Shown here: positions 24,721 to 32,359 of the stretch, piece by piece
Layout: each line of letters begins with the position of its first letter
Numbering within the stretch: position 1 is the stretch's first letter
NCBI RefSeq assembly: GCF_016219575.1
Contig: NZ_JACRMG010000012.1
Coordinates: 1 to 64,000, forward strand
DNA length: 64,000 nucleotides
Direction: 5' to 3'
Source of the DNA: Bradyrhizobium sp.
GTDB taxonomy: Bacteria; Pseudomonadota; Alphaproteobacteria; Rhizobiales; Xanthobacteraceae
Program-made: the position numbers and the translations under genes
Notes under the pieces: model-generated
Databases searched by the model: none
Seen by the model: the letters and a program-made list of their open reading frames with translations, nothing else
What the model was told of the DNA's origin: nothing

Positions 24721-25863
24721 TTATGAATGGTCGCAGCCCGCTTCAGCCTGCTCGCCGGGAACCCGTTCCAGCCAGATTTCGCGCCAATACGGCGGGATCG
24801 CGCGCGGGCAAAACCTTCGGCAGTACGCATAGCGCGAGCCGCAGACGACGTCCTTGAGAATAATGGCGTCAGTCTTGAACCGAAGCATTTTGCCGTCCCG
24901 CTCATCGATGATCTGCTTGACGCGACACTCGACTTCGTACTCGCGTTCAGTAAACGGAACCATCTCGGAATCGAAGTAAAGACCGCGATTCCGGTAGTTG
25001 GAATCCAGCGTCTTCAGTATCTCGGCATGGGACTTGACGCGAACGCGCTCTCCCTCCTGCACGTCGAGCGTCGCCCGCGGCGTCGCCACGTCCTTGGGCA
25101 CGCCGAACGGCCGCAACGGATACGGACTTCCCCCGATCACGCGCTGGAAGGTATCGTAGATCCAGCGCATGGGCGTTCCTATGCCGATCCCGGCCTCAGA
25201 GACAGTCCGCCACGCCGTGTAAAGAAGACCGACCGCCAGCCGCGCAAGGCTCACGTTTCCCGACGTGTAGTCCTCCAGGTATTGACGCAAGTCCCACGAG
25301 CTCTGCGGCTGCGTCGCGAACTTGATCTGGGTATTTTGGCACACATAGCGCGGCTCGGTCTCACCGGGCGGCGGCGCGATCCGGATGCTGGAATGCAGCA
25401 CATCCTCCGTGCATCCGCCGCTGCCGGAGCGCACGCTGCGTGACGGTTCCGCGGCGGCCGTTACGGGCTCGATCCGCTTGAGCCAGGCTTCCTTCCAGAA
25501 GATCAGGCAAGCCGCCTGGCATCCGTCATGCGCTGCGCCATTGCAGCGGATATTGGACAGATGCACGGTGTTCGCCATCTTGCGGCCGCCGATTCCGATC
25601 GCGGGATCGCAGGTCTTGTGTGCCCGCTTGCCCACCATGATCCTTGCGCCGCAATACTTCAGCATCTCCGGCATGAAGGGCAGTTCATCAAGCCGCCCGT
25701 TTTCGTCGAGCGTGGCCAGGATTTCCTCGCGCGAACGCACCTGCACCCACTCGCCGGCGCGAAGACCGAGAGCCTCTTGATCCTTTGCTGCGGGCCGCGT
25801 CCGAAAGAGATTCAAGCCAAGTTCGAGCGGCATCGTTTTTGGGGAAAGAGCCTGCCGGGTCAT
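24721..25863 (-). CDS. Cysteine-rich protein with internal duplication, function unknown
   Basis: A 380-residue soluble protein. Residues 37-131 and 270-368 are two copies of one domain: VQVRSREEILATLDENGRL matches VRVKSHAEILKTLDSNYRN, and both end in Phe/Tyr-Trp-x-Glu-x-Trp-Leu (FWKEAWLKRI, YWREIWLERV). Each copy has a Cys trio before that end (C107, C115, C119; C341, C348, C352), plus C71/C85 and C313, suggesting a bound metal or iron-sulfur cluster. The linker (about 190-245) is helical. The ATG at 25863 overlaps the PIG-L stop by four bases, so the two are translationally coupled. I know no function for this domain. Confidence 0.75.
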   Translation of the reverse strand: MTRQALSPKTMPLELGLNLFRTRPAAKDQEALGLRAGEWVQVRSREEILATLDENGRLDELPFMPEMLKYCGARIMVGKRAHKTCDPAIGIGGRKMANTVHLSNIRCNGAAHDGCQAACLIFWKEAWLKRIEPVTAAAEPSRSVRSGSGGCTEDVLHSSIRIAPPPGETEPRYVCQNTQIKFATQPQSSWDLRQYLEDYTSGNVSLARLAVGLLYTAWRTVSEAGIGIGTPMRWIYDTFQRVIGGSPYPLRPFGVPKDVATPRATLDVQEGERVRVKSHAEILKTLDSNYRNRGLYFDSEMVPFTEREYEVECRVKQIIDERDGKMLRFKTDAIILKDVVCGSRYAYCRRFCPRAIPPYWREIWLERVPGEQAEAGCDHS

Positions 25864-26513
25864 ATCAATGCCACCTTGCGTGCGAAGAAGGCTTCGGCGT
25901 AACGCTCCGGCGCACGGCATTCCATGCCCCTGATGCGAGCCAGCCCGCGAAACGTCTCGTCGTCGAACCACTGCTTTGAGCGCTGGCTGCCAAAATGAGC
26001 CATCAGGAGCTCGATCTTGCGCTCCAATGCGGCAACCGATACCGGCACATAGACATTCGGCTGGCCGATGTCGCCGTCCCATTTTGGAATTTCATATTCC
26101 AGGATCTGATGGTCGCGGAACGTGTTCCACGTCAGCTGGCAGACCTGGCGATGATCCTGGTGCGCATCGTCGCGCCGATGCGTCAGGATCAGGTCAGGGT
26201 CGATCCGCCCTTTCAGCGATTCGAACCACTGCTTGACCGCTTCGCCCTGCTCCGGAAAAAACCCATCGCGAAACGACTTGATCTCGATCTCCGCACTTGC
26301 AGCCTTGGCCAGAAAATCCATGGCGGACTTGCGGGCCTCGTCGTCGCGCACGCCGCCGCCGCTCAACACGCACCAATGCACGTCGAGCCTGACACCGCGC
26401 TCCATGAGGCCGAGCAGCGTAGCGCCTGCGCCGATTTCGATATCGTCCGAATGCGCACCCAGGCAGAGCACCGACAGACGGTCGCCCGGCCTCGCAAGTT
26501 GCAGCGCTCTCAT
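25860..26513 (-). CDS. PIG-L family deacetylase
   Basis: A 217-residue LmbE/PIG-L-fold enzyme. The zinc site is visible as LGAHSDDIEIGAGATL near residue 20 and the later HQDHRQVCQL (about residue 115); the first Asp of the SDD serves as base in the family. Such enzymes remove N-acetyl groups from GlcNAc-containing sugars. The ATG at 26513 overlaps the stop of the cytidylyltransferase gene by one base (TGATG); an in-frame GTG one codon earlier is the alternative. The next gene overlaps by four bases. Confidence 0.92.
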   Translation of the reverse strand: MRALQLARPGDRLSVLCLGAHSDDIEIGAGATLLGLMERGVRLDVHWCVLSGGGVRDDEARKSAMDFLAKAASAEIEIKSFRDGFFPEQGEAVKQWFESLKGRIDPDLILTHRRDDAHQDHRQVCQLTWNTFRDHQILEYEIPKWDGDIGQPNVYVPVSVAALERKIELLMAHFGSQRSKQWFDDETFRGLARIRGMECRAPERYAEAFFARKVALI

Positions 26514-27307
26514 CACGCGGCCTTGGCTGCCCGCGGCGATTGCACACGCCAGGGCATCTCACCCCGCTCCACCATGTCTTCCAGCAGCTGCCGGTCGCGC
26601 AACGTGTCCATCGCGCGCCAGAAACCTTCGTATCGGTAGGCCATGAGGTGGCCGCCCTCGATCAGACGACTGAATGGCTCAAGCACGAGCTCCTCGCCTT
26701 CCTTGATGAAGTCGAAGATCTCCTTGCGGAAGATGAAGAAGCCGCCATTGATCCAGATATCGGATTCCTGGCTGGAGCGGATCCGCCGGACCGATCCTTC
26801 CCCGTCGAACTCGGCGAGATGGAAACTGATCGGCGGATGGATGGCGATGAAGCAGGCGATCTTGCCGCTCTGCTTGAAGCGCTCGATCATCTCCGGCAGC
26901 GGCGCGTCAGTCAGCCCGTCGCTGTAATTGGCGAGGAAGATCTCCTCGTCCTCGACGAGATGTTTCACCGCCATCAGGCGCTCGCCGATATTACGCCACG
27001 TCCCGGTATCCACCAGCGAGACGCGCCAGTCCGGCGGCCGATGGCCAAGAATCTCGACCTTCTTGCCGAAATCAGAGATGACGCAGTCGCTGTTCGCTGT
27101 CTGCCGGTAGTTCAGGAAGTAATCCTTGATGACATTGGCCTTGTAACCAAGGCAGAGGATGAAGTCGTCATGGCCGTATTGGCTGTAGTACTGCATGACG
27201 TGACAAAGGATCGGCTGATGGCCGATCGGCACCATCGGTTTCGGAATGCTTTCCGAATATTCCCGAATTCGGGTTCCAAGCCCGCCGCAAAACAGAACGA
27301 CTTTCAT
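26513..27307 (-). CDS. rfbF: Glucose-1-phosphate cytidylyltransferase
   Basis: A 264-residue sugar nucleotidyltransferase of usual RfbF length. It starts MKVVLFCGGLGTRIREYSE with KPMVPIG following, the nucleotide-binding loop and the Lys that contacts the phosphate. The family segments LCLGYKANVIKDYFLNY, LVDTGTWRNIGERLMAVK and INGGFFIFRKEIFDFI are all present. It makes CDP-glucose from CTP and glucose 1-phosphate, the entry to CDP-deoxysugars. It is first in a five-gene minus-strand operon. No CDP-glucose 4,6-dehydratase is obvious nearby. Confidence 0.93.
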   Translation of the reverse strand: MKVVLFCGGLGTRIREYSESIPKPMVPIGHQPILCHVMQYYSQYGHDDFILCLGYKANVIKDYFLNYRQTANSDCVISDFGKKVEILGHRPPDWRVSLVDTGTWRNIGERLMAVKHLVEDEEIFLANYSDGLTDAPLPEMIERFKQSGKIACFIAIHPPISFHLAEFDGEGSVRRIRSSQESDIWINGGFFIFRKEIFDFIKEGEELVLEPFSRLIEGGHLMAYRYEGFWRAMDTLRDRQLLEDMVERGEMPWRVQSPRAAKAA

Positions 27308-27732
27308 TTGCGTACACTCGTTTGGGCAGATTGCAACTGCGTCGAAACAGCCTGGCCGCCTGTCAAAAACAGCCAGCTCTCTCGGCCAGCATTGACCCAA
27401 TAGATCGCACTGAATTCCACGAACGTCCATGGTTACGATCCGCATCGATCGAGTCAGTTCGGGTATACGGTAAATATTTACGATACGCTTTTAGCTAAAT
27501 CGCGATGCGTTTGCGTTAATCACGGCGCGGTGATCGTTACCTTAAGCATACCGAAAATGCTTCATTGTAGCCGAGGCAAGGTCCTCGCTATACAGCACGC
27601 TGATCGCGGGAAGCGTGCGTTGAAAGTCAAACCCGGCCGGCGGACCGTTCCCCAGGATGGCCCGCAATGCTGTGATGGACTTGAAGTCATGCAATCAGTT
27701 CCGCTTAACACGTACGATCGTGGAGTTGCGTT
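27308..27732. other. Divergent regulatory gap between cytidylyltransferase and epimerase genes
   Basis: 425 bases, the most AT-rich stretch of this part, with divergent promoters expected. It holds the palindrome at 27470-27481 and no convincing gene. Confidence 0.6.
27470..27481. promoter_or_regulatory. Perfect 12-base palindrome GTAAATATTTAC
   Basis: GTAAATATTTAC reads the same on both strands. It lies in the divergent gap, about 160 bases from one start and 250 from the other. A candidate operator for the CDP-sugar genes. Confidence 0.4.
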
Positions 27733-28314
27733 GTGATTTTCACCGAAACCAAGCTCAAGGGCGCATTCATCATCGATCTCGAACGCCGCGAAGACTCGCG
27801 AGGCTTCTTTGCCCGGGCCTTCTGCCAGAACGAGTTCAAGGCGCATGGATTGAAACCCACCATCGCCCAGGCCAATCTCGCGTCCAATATCAGGAAGGGC
27901 ACGCTGCGCGGCATGCACTTCCAGTACCCGCCGGCAGCCGAGACCAAGCTCGTTCGCTGCACGCGCGGCGCGATCCTCGACATCATCGTCGATCTGCGCC
28001 CCGAGAGCCCCACTTATCTGCAGCATGTGGCGGTGGAGTTGAACGAGGATAACCAGCGCGCTCTCTACGTTCCGGAGCGCTTCGCCCACGGCTATCAGGC
28101 GCTGCTCGACAAGACGGATACAAGCTATCAGGTTGGCGAGTTCTATACGCCGGAAGCGGAAGGCGGCCTGATGTACAACGATCCGCGCCTCAGGCTTACC
28201 TGGCCGCTGCCCGTCTCCGTGATTTCGGAGAAGGACCAGAAATTCTCCTTGCTCGACCAGATCGAGCCCGAACTGAAGCGCAGGATGGGCGTCGCCGTCG
28301 CCCAATATGCCTGA
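27733..28314 (+). CDS. rfbC: dTDP-4-dehydrorhamnose 3,5-epimerase-like sugar epimerase (RmlC family)
   Basis: A 193-residue RmlC cupin. Family landmarks are ERREDSRGFFARAFCQNEF, NIRKGTLRGMHFQ with the active His, TRGAILDIIVDLR and YVPERFAHGYQAL. The start is GTG at 27733. Its neighbours make CDP-sugars rather than dTDP-rhamnose (no rmlA, B or D here), so the real substrate may be a CDP-4-keto-hexose (inference). It is followed 56 bases later by the SAF-domain dehydrogenase gene. Confidence 0.88.
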   Translation: MIFTETKLKGAFIIDLERREDSRGFFARAFCQNEFKAHGLKPTIAQANLASNIRKGTLRGMHFQYPPAAETKLVRCTRGAILDIIVDLRPESPTYLQHVAVELNEDNQRALYVPERFAHGYQALLDKTDTSYQVGEFYTPEAEGGLMYNDPRLRLTWPLPVSVISEKDQKFSLLDQIEPELKRRMGVAVAQYA

Positions 28315-28370
28315 TTGAACAAGATGCCCGGCAGCTGTTGCCGCCCCTCCCGATCGGAAGGACACGAGCG

Positions 28371-29696
28371 ATGATATTGGTCGATACTGCTCTCAAAGAA
28401 CGCGCCGAAAAGGGAAAGCCCATTCGGGTTGCGATCGTCGGCGCCGGCTTCATGTCCCAAGGCCTGACCAACCAGATTATGCACAGCACGCCCGGGATGC
28501 GTGTCGTCGGCGTTTCCAATCGCAACCCAAAGCGCGCGCTCGACGTACTTCGCTACGCCGGCTGCCAGGACGTTGTCATGGCTGGAACGCAGCGGCAGCT
28601 AAACGATGCCATCCTCGCGAACCGGCCGGTCGCGACCGATGATGCCTTGCTGCTGGCCCGCTCCGGGCTTGTCGATGTGGTGGTGGAGGCAACAGGCTCT
28701 GTCGAATTTGGCGCCCATGTCGTGCTGGAGGCATTCAAGCACGGCAAGGACGTTGTCCTGATGAACGCCGAGATCGATGCAACGATCGGTCCCATCCTTC
28801 AAGTCTACGCCAGGAAGTATGGTGTCATCATGTCGGCCTGCGACGGCGACGAGCCCGGCGTCCAGATGAACCTCTATCGCTGGGTCAAGGGGCTCGGGCT
28901 CATTCCCCGGGTTATCGGGAACGTCAAGGGCCTGCAGGATCCCTATCGCAACCCGACCACCCAAAAGGCCTTTGCGGAACGCTGGCAGCAGAACCCGGCC
29001 ATGGTCACAAGCTTCGCCGATGGCACCAAGATCAGCTGCGAGCAGGCGATCGTCGCCAACGCCACGGGCTTCAAGGTCCGGTCGCGCGGCATGTCGCGGG
29101 GGCTCGAGTATCGCGGCGATATCATGCAGATCGGCAAGCTCTATGACATCGACGAGGTGCGTGAGCTCGGCGGCATCATCGACTATGTCGTGGGCACCCC
29201 GCTGACCAAGGTTTACGTGCTCGCCGAGCACCCGGATCCCAAGCAGCAGCACTATCTCAACCTCTACAAGATGGGCGAAGGGCCGCTTTACTCTTTCTTT
29301 GTTCCCTACCATCTCGTGCACTTCGAGGTGCCGAGTGCGATCGCCCGCGTGGCCTTGTTCCGCGATCCACTTGCGCCGCCGATCGCCGGCCCGGTGGTCG
29401 AGGTTTGCGCCGTCGCCAAGCGGGATCTGAAGGTTGGCGAGGTGCTCGACGATTACGGCATGTACATGACGTACGGCGAGGCTGCGAATGTTGATGAGAT
29501 GAGTTCGCAGCAATATCTGCCCGAGGGCCTGGTCGAGGGCTGCAAGCTCAAGCGCGACGTAAGGAAGGACGCAGTGCTGACTTACCGCGACGTCGAGCTG
29601 CCGCCGGGCCGCCTGGCCGATCGCCTTCGCGCCGAGCAGTACAAGCACTTCCGCTCAGAGCGCTGGCTCGAAGAGATGATCAGCGTGCCTGCCTAG
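28371..29696 (+). CDS. NAD(P)-dependent oxidoreductase with C-terminal SAF domain
   Basis: A 441-residue protein. Residues 18-45 form a Rossmann start (IRVAIVGAGFMSQGLTNQI), followed by a homoserine-dehydrogenase-like fold with VDVVVEATGSVEFGAHVV and KDVVLMNAEIDATIGPIL. Residues about 345-420 are a SAF domain (VCAVAKRDLKVGEVLDDYGM). Proteins of this build occur in polysaccharide clusters next to rfbF-like genes; the reaction is not known to me. ATG at 28371 after GGAAGGA. A strong terminator follows. Confidence 0.85.
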   Translation: MILVDTALKERAEKGKPIRVAIVGAGFMSQGLTNQIMHSTPGMRVVGVSNRNPKRALDVLRYAGCQDVVMAGTQRQLNDAILANRPVATDDALLLARSGLVDVVVEATGSVEFGAHVVLEAFKHGKDVVLMNAEIDATIGPILQVYARKYGVIMSACDGDEPGVQMNLYRWVKGLGLIPRVIGNVKGLQDPYRNPTTQKAFAERWQQNPAMVTSFADGTKISCEQAIVANATGFKVRSRGMSRGLEYRGDIMQIGKLYDIDEVRELGGIIDYVVGTPLTKVYVLAEHPDPKQQHYLNLYKMGEGPLYSFFVPYHLVHFEVPSAIARVALFRDPLAPPIAGPVVEVCAVAKRDLKVGEVLDDYGMYMTYGEAANVDEMSSQQYLPEGLVEGCKLKRDVRKDAVLTYRDVELPPGRLADRLRAEQYKHFRSERWLEEMISVPA

Positions 29697-29721
29697 TCTG
29701 GCTGGCTGGGTATGGGACGAA

Positions 29722-29751
29722 AAAAGCGGAAACCGACAGGTTTCCGCTTTT
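29722..29751. terminator. Strong bidirectional terminator
   Basis: AAAAGCGGAAACC (29722-29734), loop GACA, GGTTTCCGCTTTT (29739-29751): a perfect 13-base-pair stem with an A-run on one side and a T-run on the other. It lies between the convergent SAF-dehydrogenase and SDR genes. Confidence 0.93.
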
Positions 29752-29779
29752 AATTTGCCAGACCGGCGCCTTGGTGCGC

Positions 29780-30823
29780 TTACGCCTCGGCGAGCGCGCG
29801 ATGACGCAGGTCATCGCCCAGGATCCCTTCAGAGAGGAGCTTGTTGATGTGCCCGATGCGCTGATATCGCGGCCCCTCGAACTCCTCCAGCGTCACGCCT
29901 GAGGCACGGTAGGCCTTGTAAAGCTGCTCGGCACCCTTCCTGGCATCCCATTGCGGCTTGAACGCCGGCAGCCGGCTGCGGATCTTCTCGAAGCTCACGC
30001 GATAGGAACGGGTATCCGGGCCCGCGCCTTCGGCGAGCTCGACCACGCATCCGGGAACGACCTCGGCAACGATCCTGGCGAGATCCCTGATCTGGTAGTT
30101 GTGGGCCGTCTGGCCGACGTTGAAGGCTTCGTTGAACACCGCGTCCACCGGCGCCTCAAGCGCCGCAATGAACGCCCGCGAAATATCCTCAATGTGGACA
30201 ATAGGACGCCACGGGGTCCCGTCGGACTTCAGGTGGATCTTCCCGGTCGTCACAGCCCAAGCCACGAGGTTGTTCAGGACGATGTCGAACCGCAGTCGCG
30301 GCGACACGCCATACGCGGTCGCGGGCCGCAGATAGACCGGGCAGAAGCCGTCGCCGGCAATTCGCGCAATGCTTCGCTCCGAATTGACCTTGGACTCGCC
30401 ATAAGCCGTCACCGGATTGAGCGCACCGGTCTCGTCGATCATGCCCTCTCCGGCCTTGCCGTAATTGCTGCACGAGGAAGCGAACAGGAAGCGCTTGACG
30501 CCCGCTTTCTTGGCGAGCTCCGCGATGCGCACGCTGGCGCGATGGTTGATATCGTCGGTCAGGCCGGCGCGGAGATTGCCGAGCGGATCGTTGGAGAGGG
30601 CGGCAAGATGGATGACCGCATCGATGCCCTTCAGATCGGCAAGCTGGACGTCGCGGGTATCCTTCAGGATGCTCGGAACGTCGGTGATAACGCCCCCCTG
30701 CGCGAACGTGCAGCGCTCGTACAGATCGCTGTCGAGGCCAATCACCTCGTGCCCCGCCTTGAGCAGCATCGGCGTCATGACCGAGCCGATGTAGCCGAGA
30801 TGTCCAGTCAGCAAAACACGCAT
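29780..30823 (-). CDS. NAD-dependent epimerase/dehydratase (extended SDR)
   Basis: A 347-residue extended SDR. It has the Rossmann motif [36 protein letters not shown] and the catalytic [10 protein letters not shown] (Tyr-x3-Lys), with the substrate part [22 protein letters not shown]. Members act on nucleotide sugars as epimerases, dehydratases or reductases. It may supply the missing step of the CDP-sugar route, but the RfbG-type signature is not evident. Transcribed alone, towards the shared terminator. Confidence 0.88.
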   Translation of the reverse strand: MRVLLTGHLGYIGSVMTPMLLKAGHEVIGLDSDLYERCTFAQGGVITDVPSILKDTRDVQLADLKGIDAVIHLAALSNDPLGNLRAGLTDDINHRASVRIAELAKKAGVKRFLFASSCSNYGKAGEGMIDETGALNPVTAYGESKVNSERSIARIAGDGFCPVYLRPATAYGVSPRLRFDIVLNNLVAWAVTTGKIHLKSDGTPWRPIVHIEDISRAFIAALEAPVDAVFNEAFNVGQTAHNYQIRDLARIVAEVVPGCVVELAEGAGPDTRSYRVSFEKIRSRLPAFKPQWDARKGAEQLYKAYRASGVTLEEFEGPRYQRIGHINKLLSEGILGDDLRHRALAEA

Positions 30824-31035
30824 TGTTCAACACCCTGTTGGTTTGGTCTCGATTTTGAATACCAGTTTACAGGATGTTCCACCGGCGATTCACGCCTTCG
30901 ATGAAACCGTAGTTAACCGGACCTCGAATCCGGAGCACCGTAACGGCCGATATTAGGGTTACGATCGAATCGCGCAGCGCCGGACGGCAGCTAACAGGCG
31001 CAACGGCGGACCTGGCTTGGCGCGTTACCCGATCG

Positions 31036-32001
31036 TTACTGTACCGTTGCCGGCACGCGGCGCGAAGCCGAGATGCCTCTCATCAGCGCCCGCGGAATTC
31101 GTCGAATGGTGTGCTGAACCCTGTAATGCGCCGTCGAGCGCGTAACATCGAAGCGGTTCGCCAGCTCCCCTCCGAATGCGACCATGAAGCGGTATCTGGC
31201 GTCGTTTGCAATGCCGCCGTCGAAATCGAACCAGCGGCCCAGCGAATGGGCGAGCTCAATGCCGGCCCACAGCAAAAGGCTGACCGCGCCGGGATGGGCA
31301 ACATGCCTGTCGCGGGTCGAGAGGAAATAGTGGACGTACTTGTCGTCCCAGATGAAGAACACCTTGGCATGCGCGACGCCGTTGGAATCGACCGCTGCCA
31401 GGATCCTGCACTGCCCGCGGGCGCTGGCTGCCGCAAAGGCTGGAGTCAGCAGGGAGAGATCGAAATAGGATTCCGCACCGTCGAGATTTGCCCCATAGAA
31501 CCTGGCGAACCGGCTCGCATCGCCGATTTCGCGGATCGTCAGCCGCTCGCGGGCACGACGGATGATGTTCTTGGTCTTGTCGCGCAAACCCGCCCACAAC
31601 ACGTCGATGGGCTGGCTCTTGCAATCCAGCAGGAACGTCGGATGCACCCTGACATCGTAGCCCGCTGCCAGAAACGGCGCGAGATCGCCAAAGCCGACGT
31701 CGAGCGTCATTTCGACATGATCGTGGCCGTCAATCTGCTTGAGCAGCTCGGCGATGATCGAATGAGTGGAACGGATTCGTGCCTCGGTCTTGCCGGGTTG
31801 CGGCGCCACGATCGGTCCGAGAAAGCGCGTGATCTGCGGCATCTCGCAGATCCTGGCATTGCCTTCGCTGCGTTCGACGAAACGCAGTGAACCCGCTACC
31901 CGACCACCACGATGACACGTCACCTCGCGCCACCGCCCAGGCGCAAGTGCATCAAGCCACCAGTCTTCGTGGAAGATGGATTTCCGCATCAGATCGCGCA
32001 C
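31036..32001 (-). CDS. GNAT/FemAB-like acyltransferase
   Basis: A 321-residue protein resembling the BioF2-like/FemAB type of GNAT fold: KTKNIIRRARERLTIREIG in the middle, then GQCRILAAVDSNGVAHAKVFFIWDDKYVHYFLSTRD and LGRWFDFDGGIANDARYRFMVAFGG, the last segment typical of family members that transfer acyl or aminoacyl groups. In polysaccharide loci such proteins often acylate an amino sugar; a deacetylase lies nearby. The start ATG at 32001 is not well supported; a Met a few codons later is possible. Confidence 0.75.
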   Translation of the reverse strand: MRDLMRKSIFHEDWWLDALAPGRWREVTCHRGGRVAGSLRFVERSEGNARICEMPQITRFLGPIVAPQPGKTEARIRSTHSIIAELLKQIDGHDHVEMTLDVGFGDLAPFLAAGYDVRVHPTFLLDCKSQPIDVLWAGLRDKTKNIIRRARERLTIREIGDASRFARFYGANLDGAESYFDLSLLTPAFAAASARGQCRILAAVDSNGVAHAKVFFIWDDKYVHYFLSTRDRHVAHPGAVSLLLWAGIELAHSLGRWFDFDGGIANDARYRFMVAFGGELANRFDVTRSTAHYRVQHTIRRIPRALMRGISASRRVPATVQ

Positions 32002-32359
32002 CGTCCCGGTTCACCAGCGTGAAGCAGAGAAATCTCGACGCGCCCATGCCGCGTTCTGGCGAACGGGTCGACCGCGGCGAGGCTGCAGCGGCGGTCTTGC
32101 AGACGACCCGCACAGCCGCCGAACAAGACGGACTTTCCCCAAGCTTCCATTGATGGGCCCCAGGCAATTTCGTGTTGTTGTCTTGTCGAACGCGAGCTCC
32201 TTCATAGCTCGCTCATATTCCGCTGTTCACGCGACGCATCGACGCAAGCCGCACTCTTGGGTGTGCAAAGTGCCCTTAACAACTACTTTACTTCGTTAGG
32301 ATTAACGACGCCGACTTGATTGATCGGGAACTGAAATGAGCGCGTGAGGCGTTCGGGGT
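32002..32359. other. Gap between GNAT-like and beta-helix genes
   Basis: 358 bases without a convincing gene. A TTAA-N7-TTTA sequence (32276-32290) resembles a CtrA box with one mismatch. Nothing else seen. Confidence 0.5.

Noticed and set aside
25385..25780. 131-codon plus-strand frame inside the Cys-duplicated protein gene
   Set aside because: It is the antisense of a gene supported by translational coupling on both sides and by an internal domain repeat.
32276..32290. A CtrA box upstream of the GNAT/beta-helix genes
   Set aside because: The second half-site is TTTA, one mismatch, and it is in no clear promoter position.
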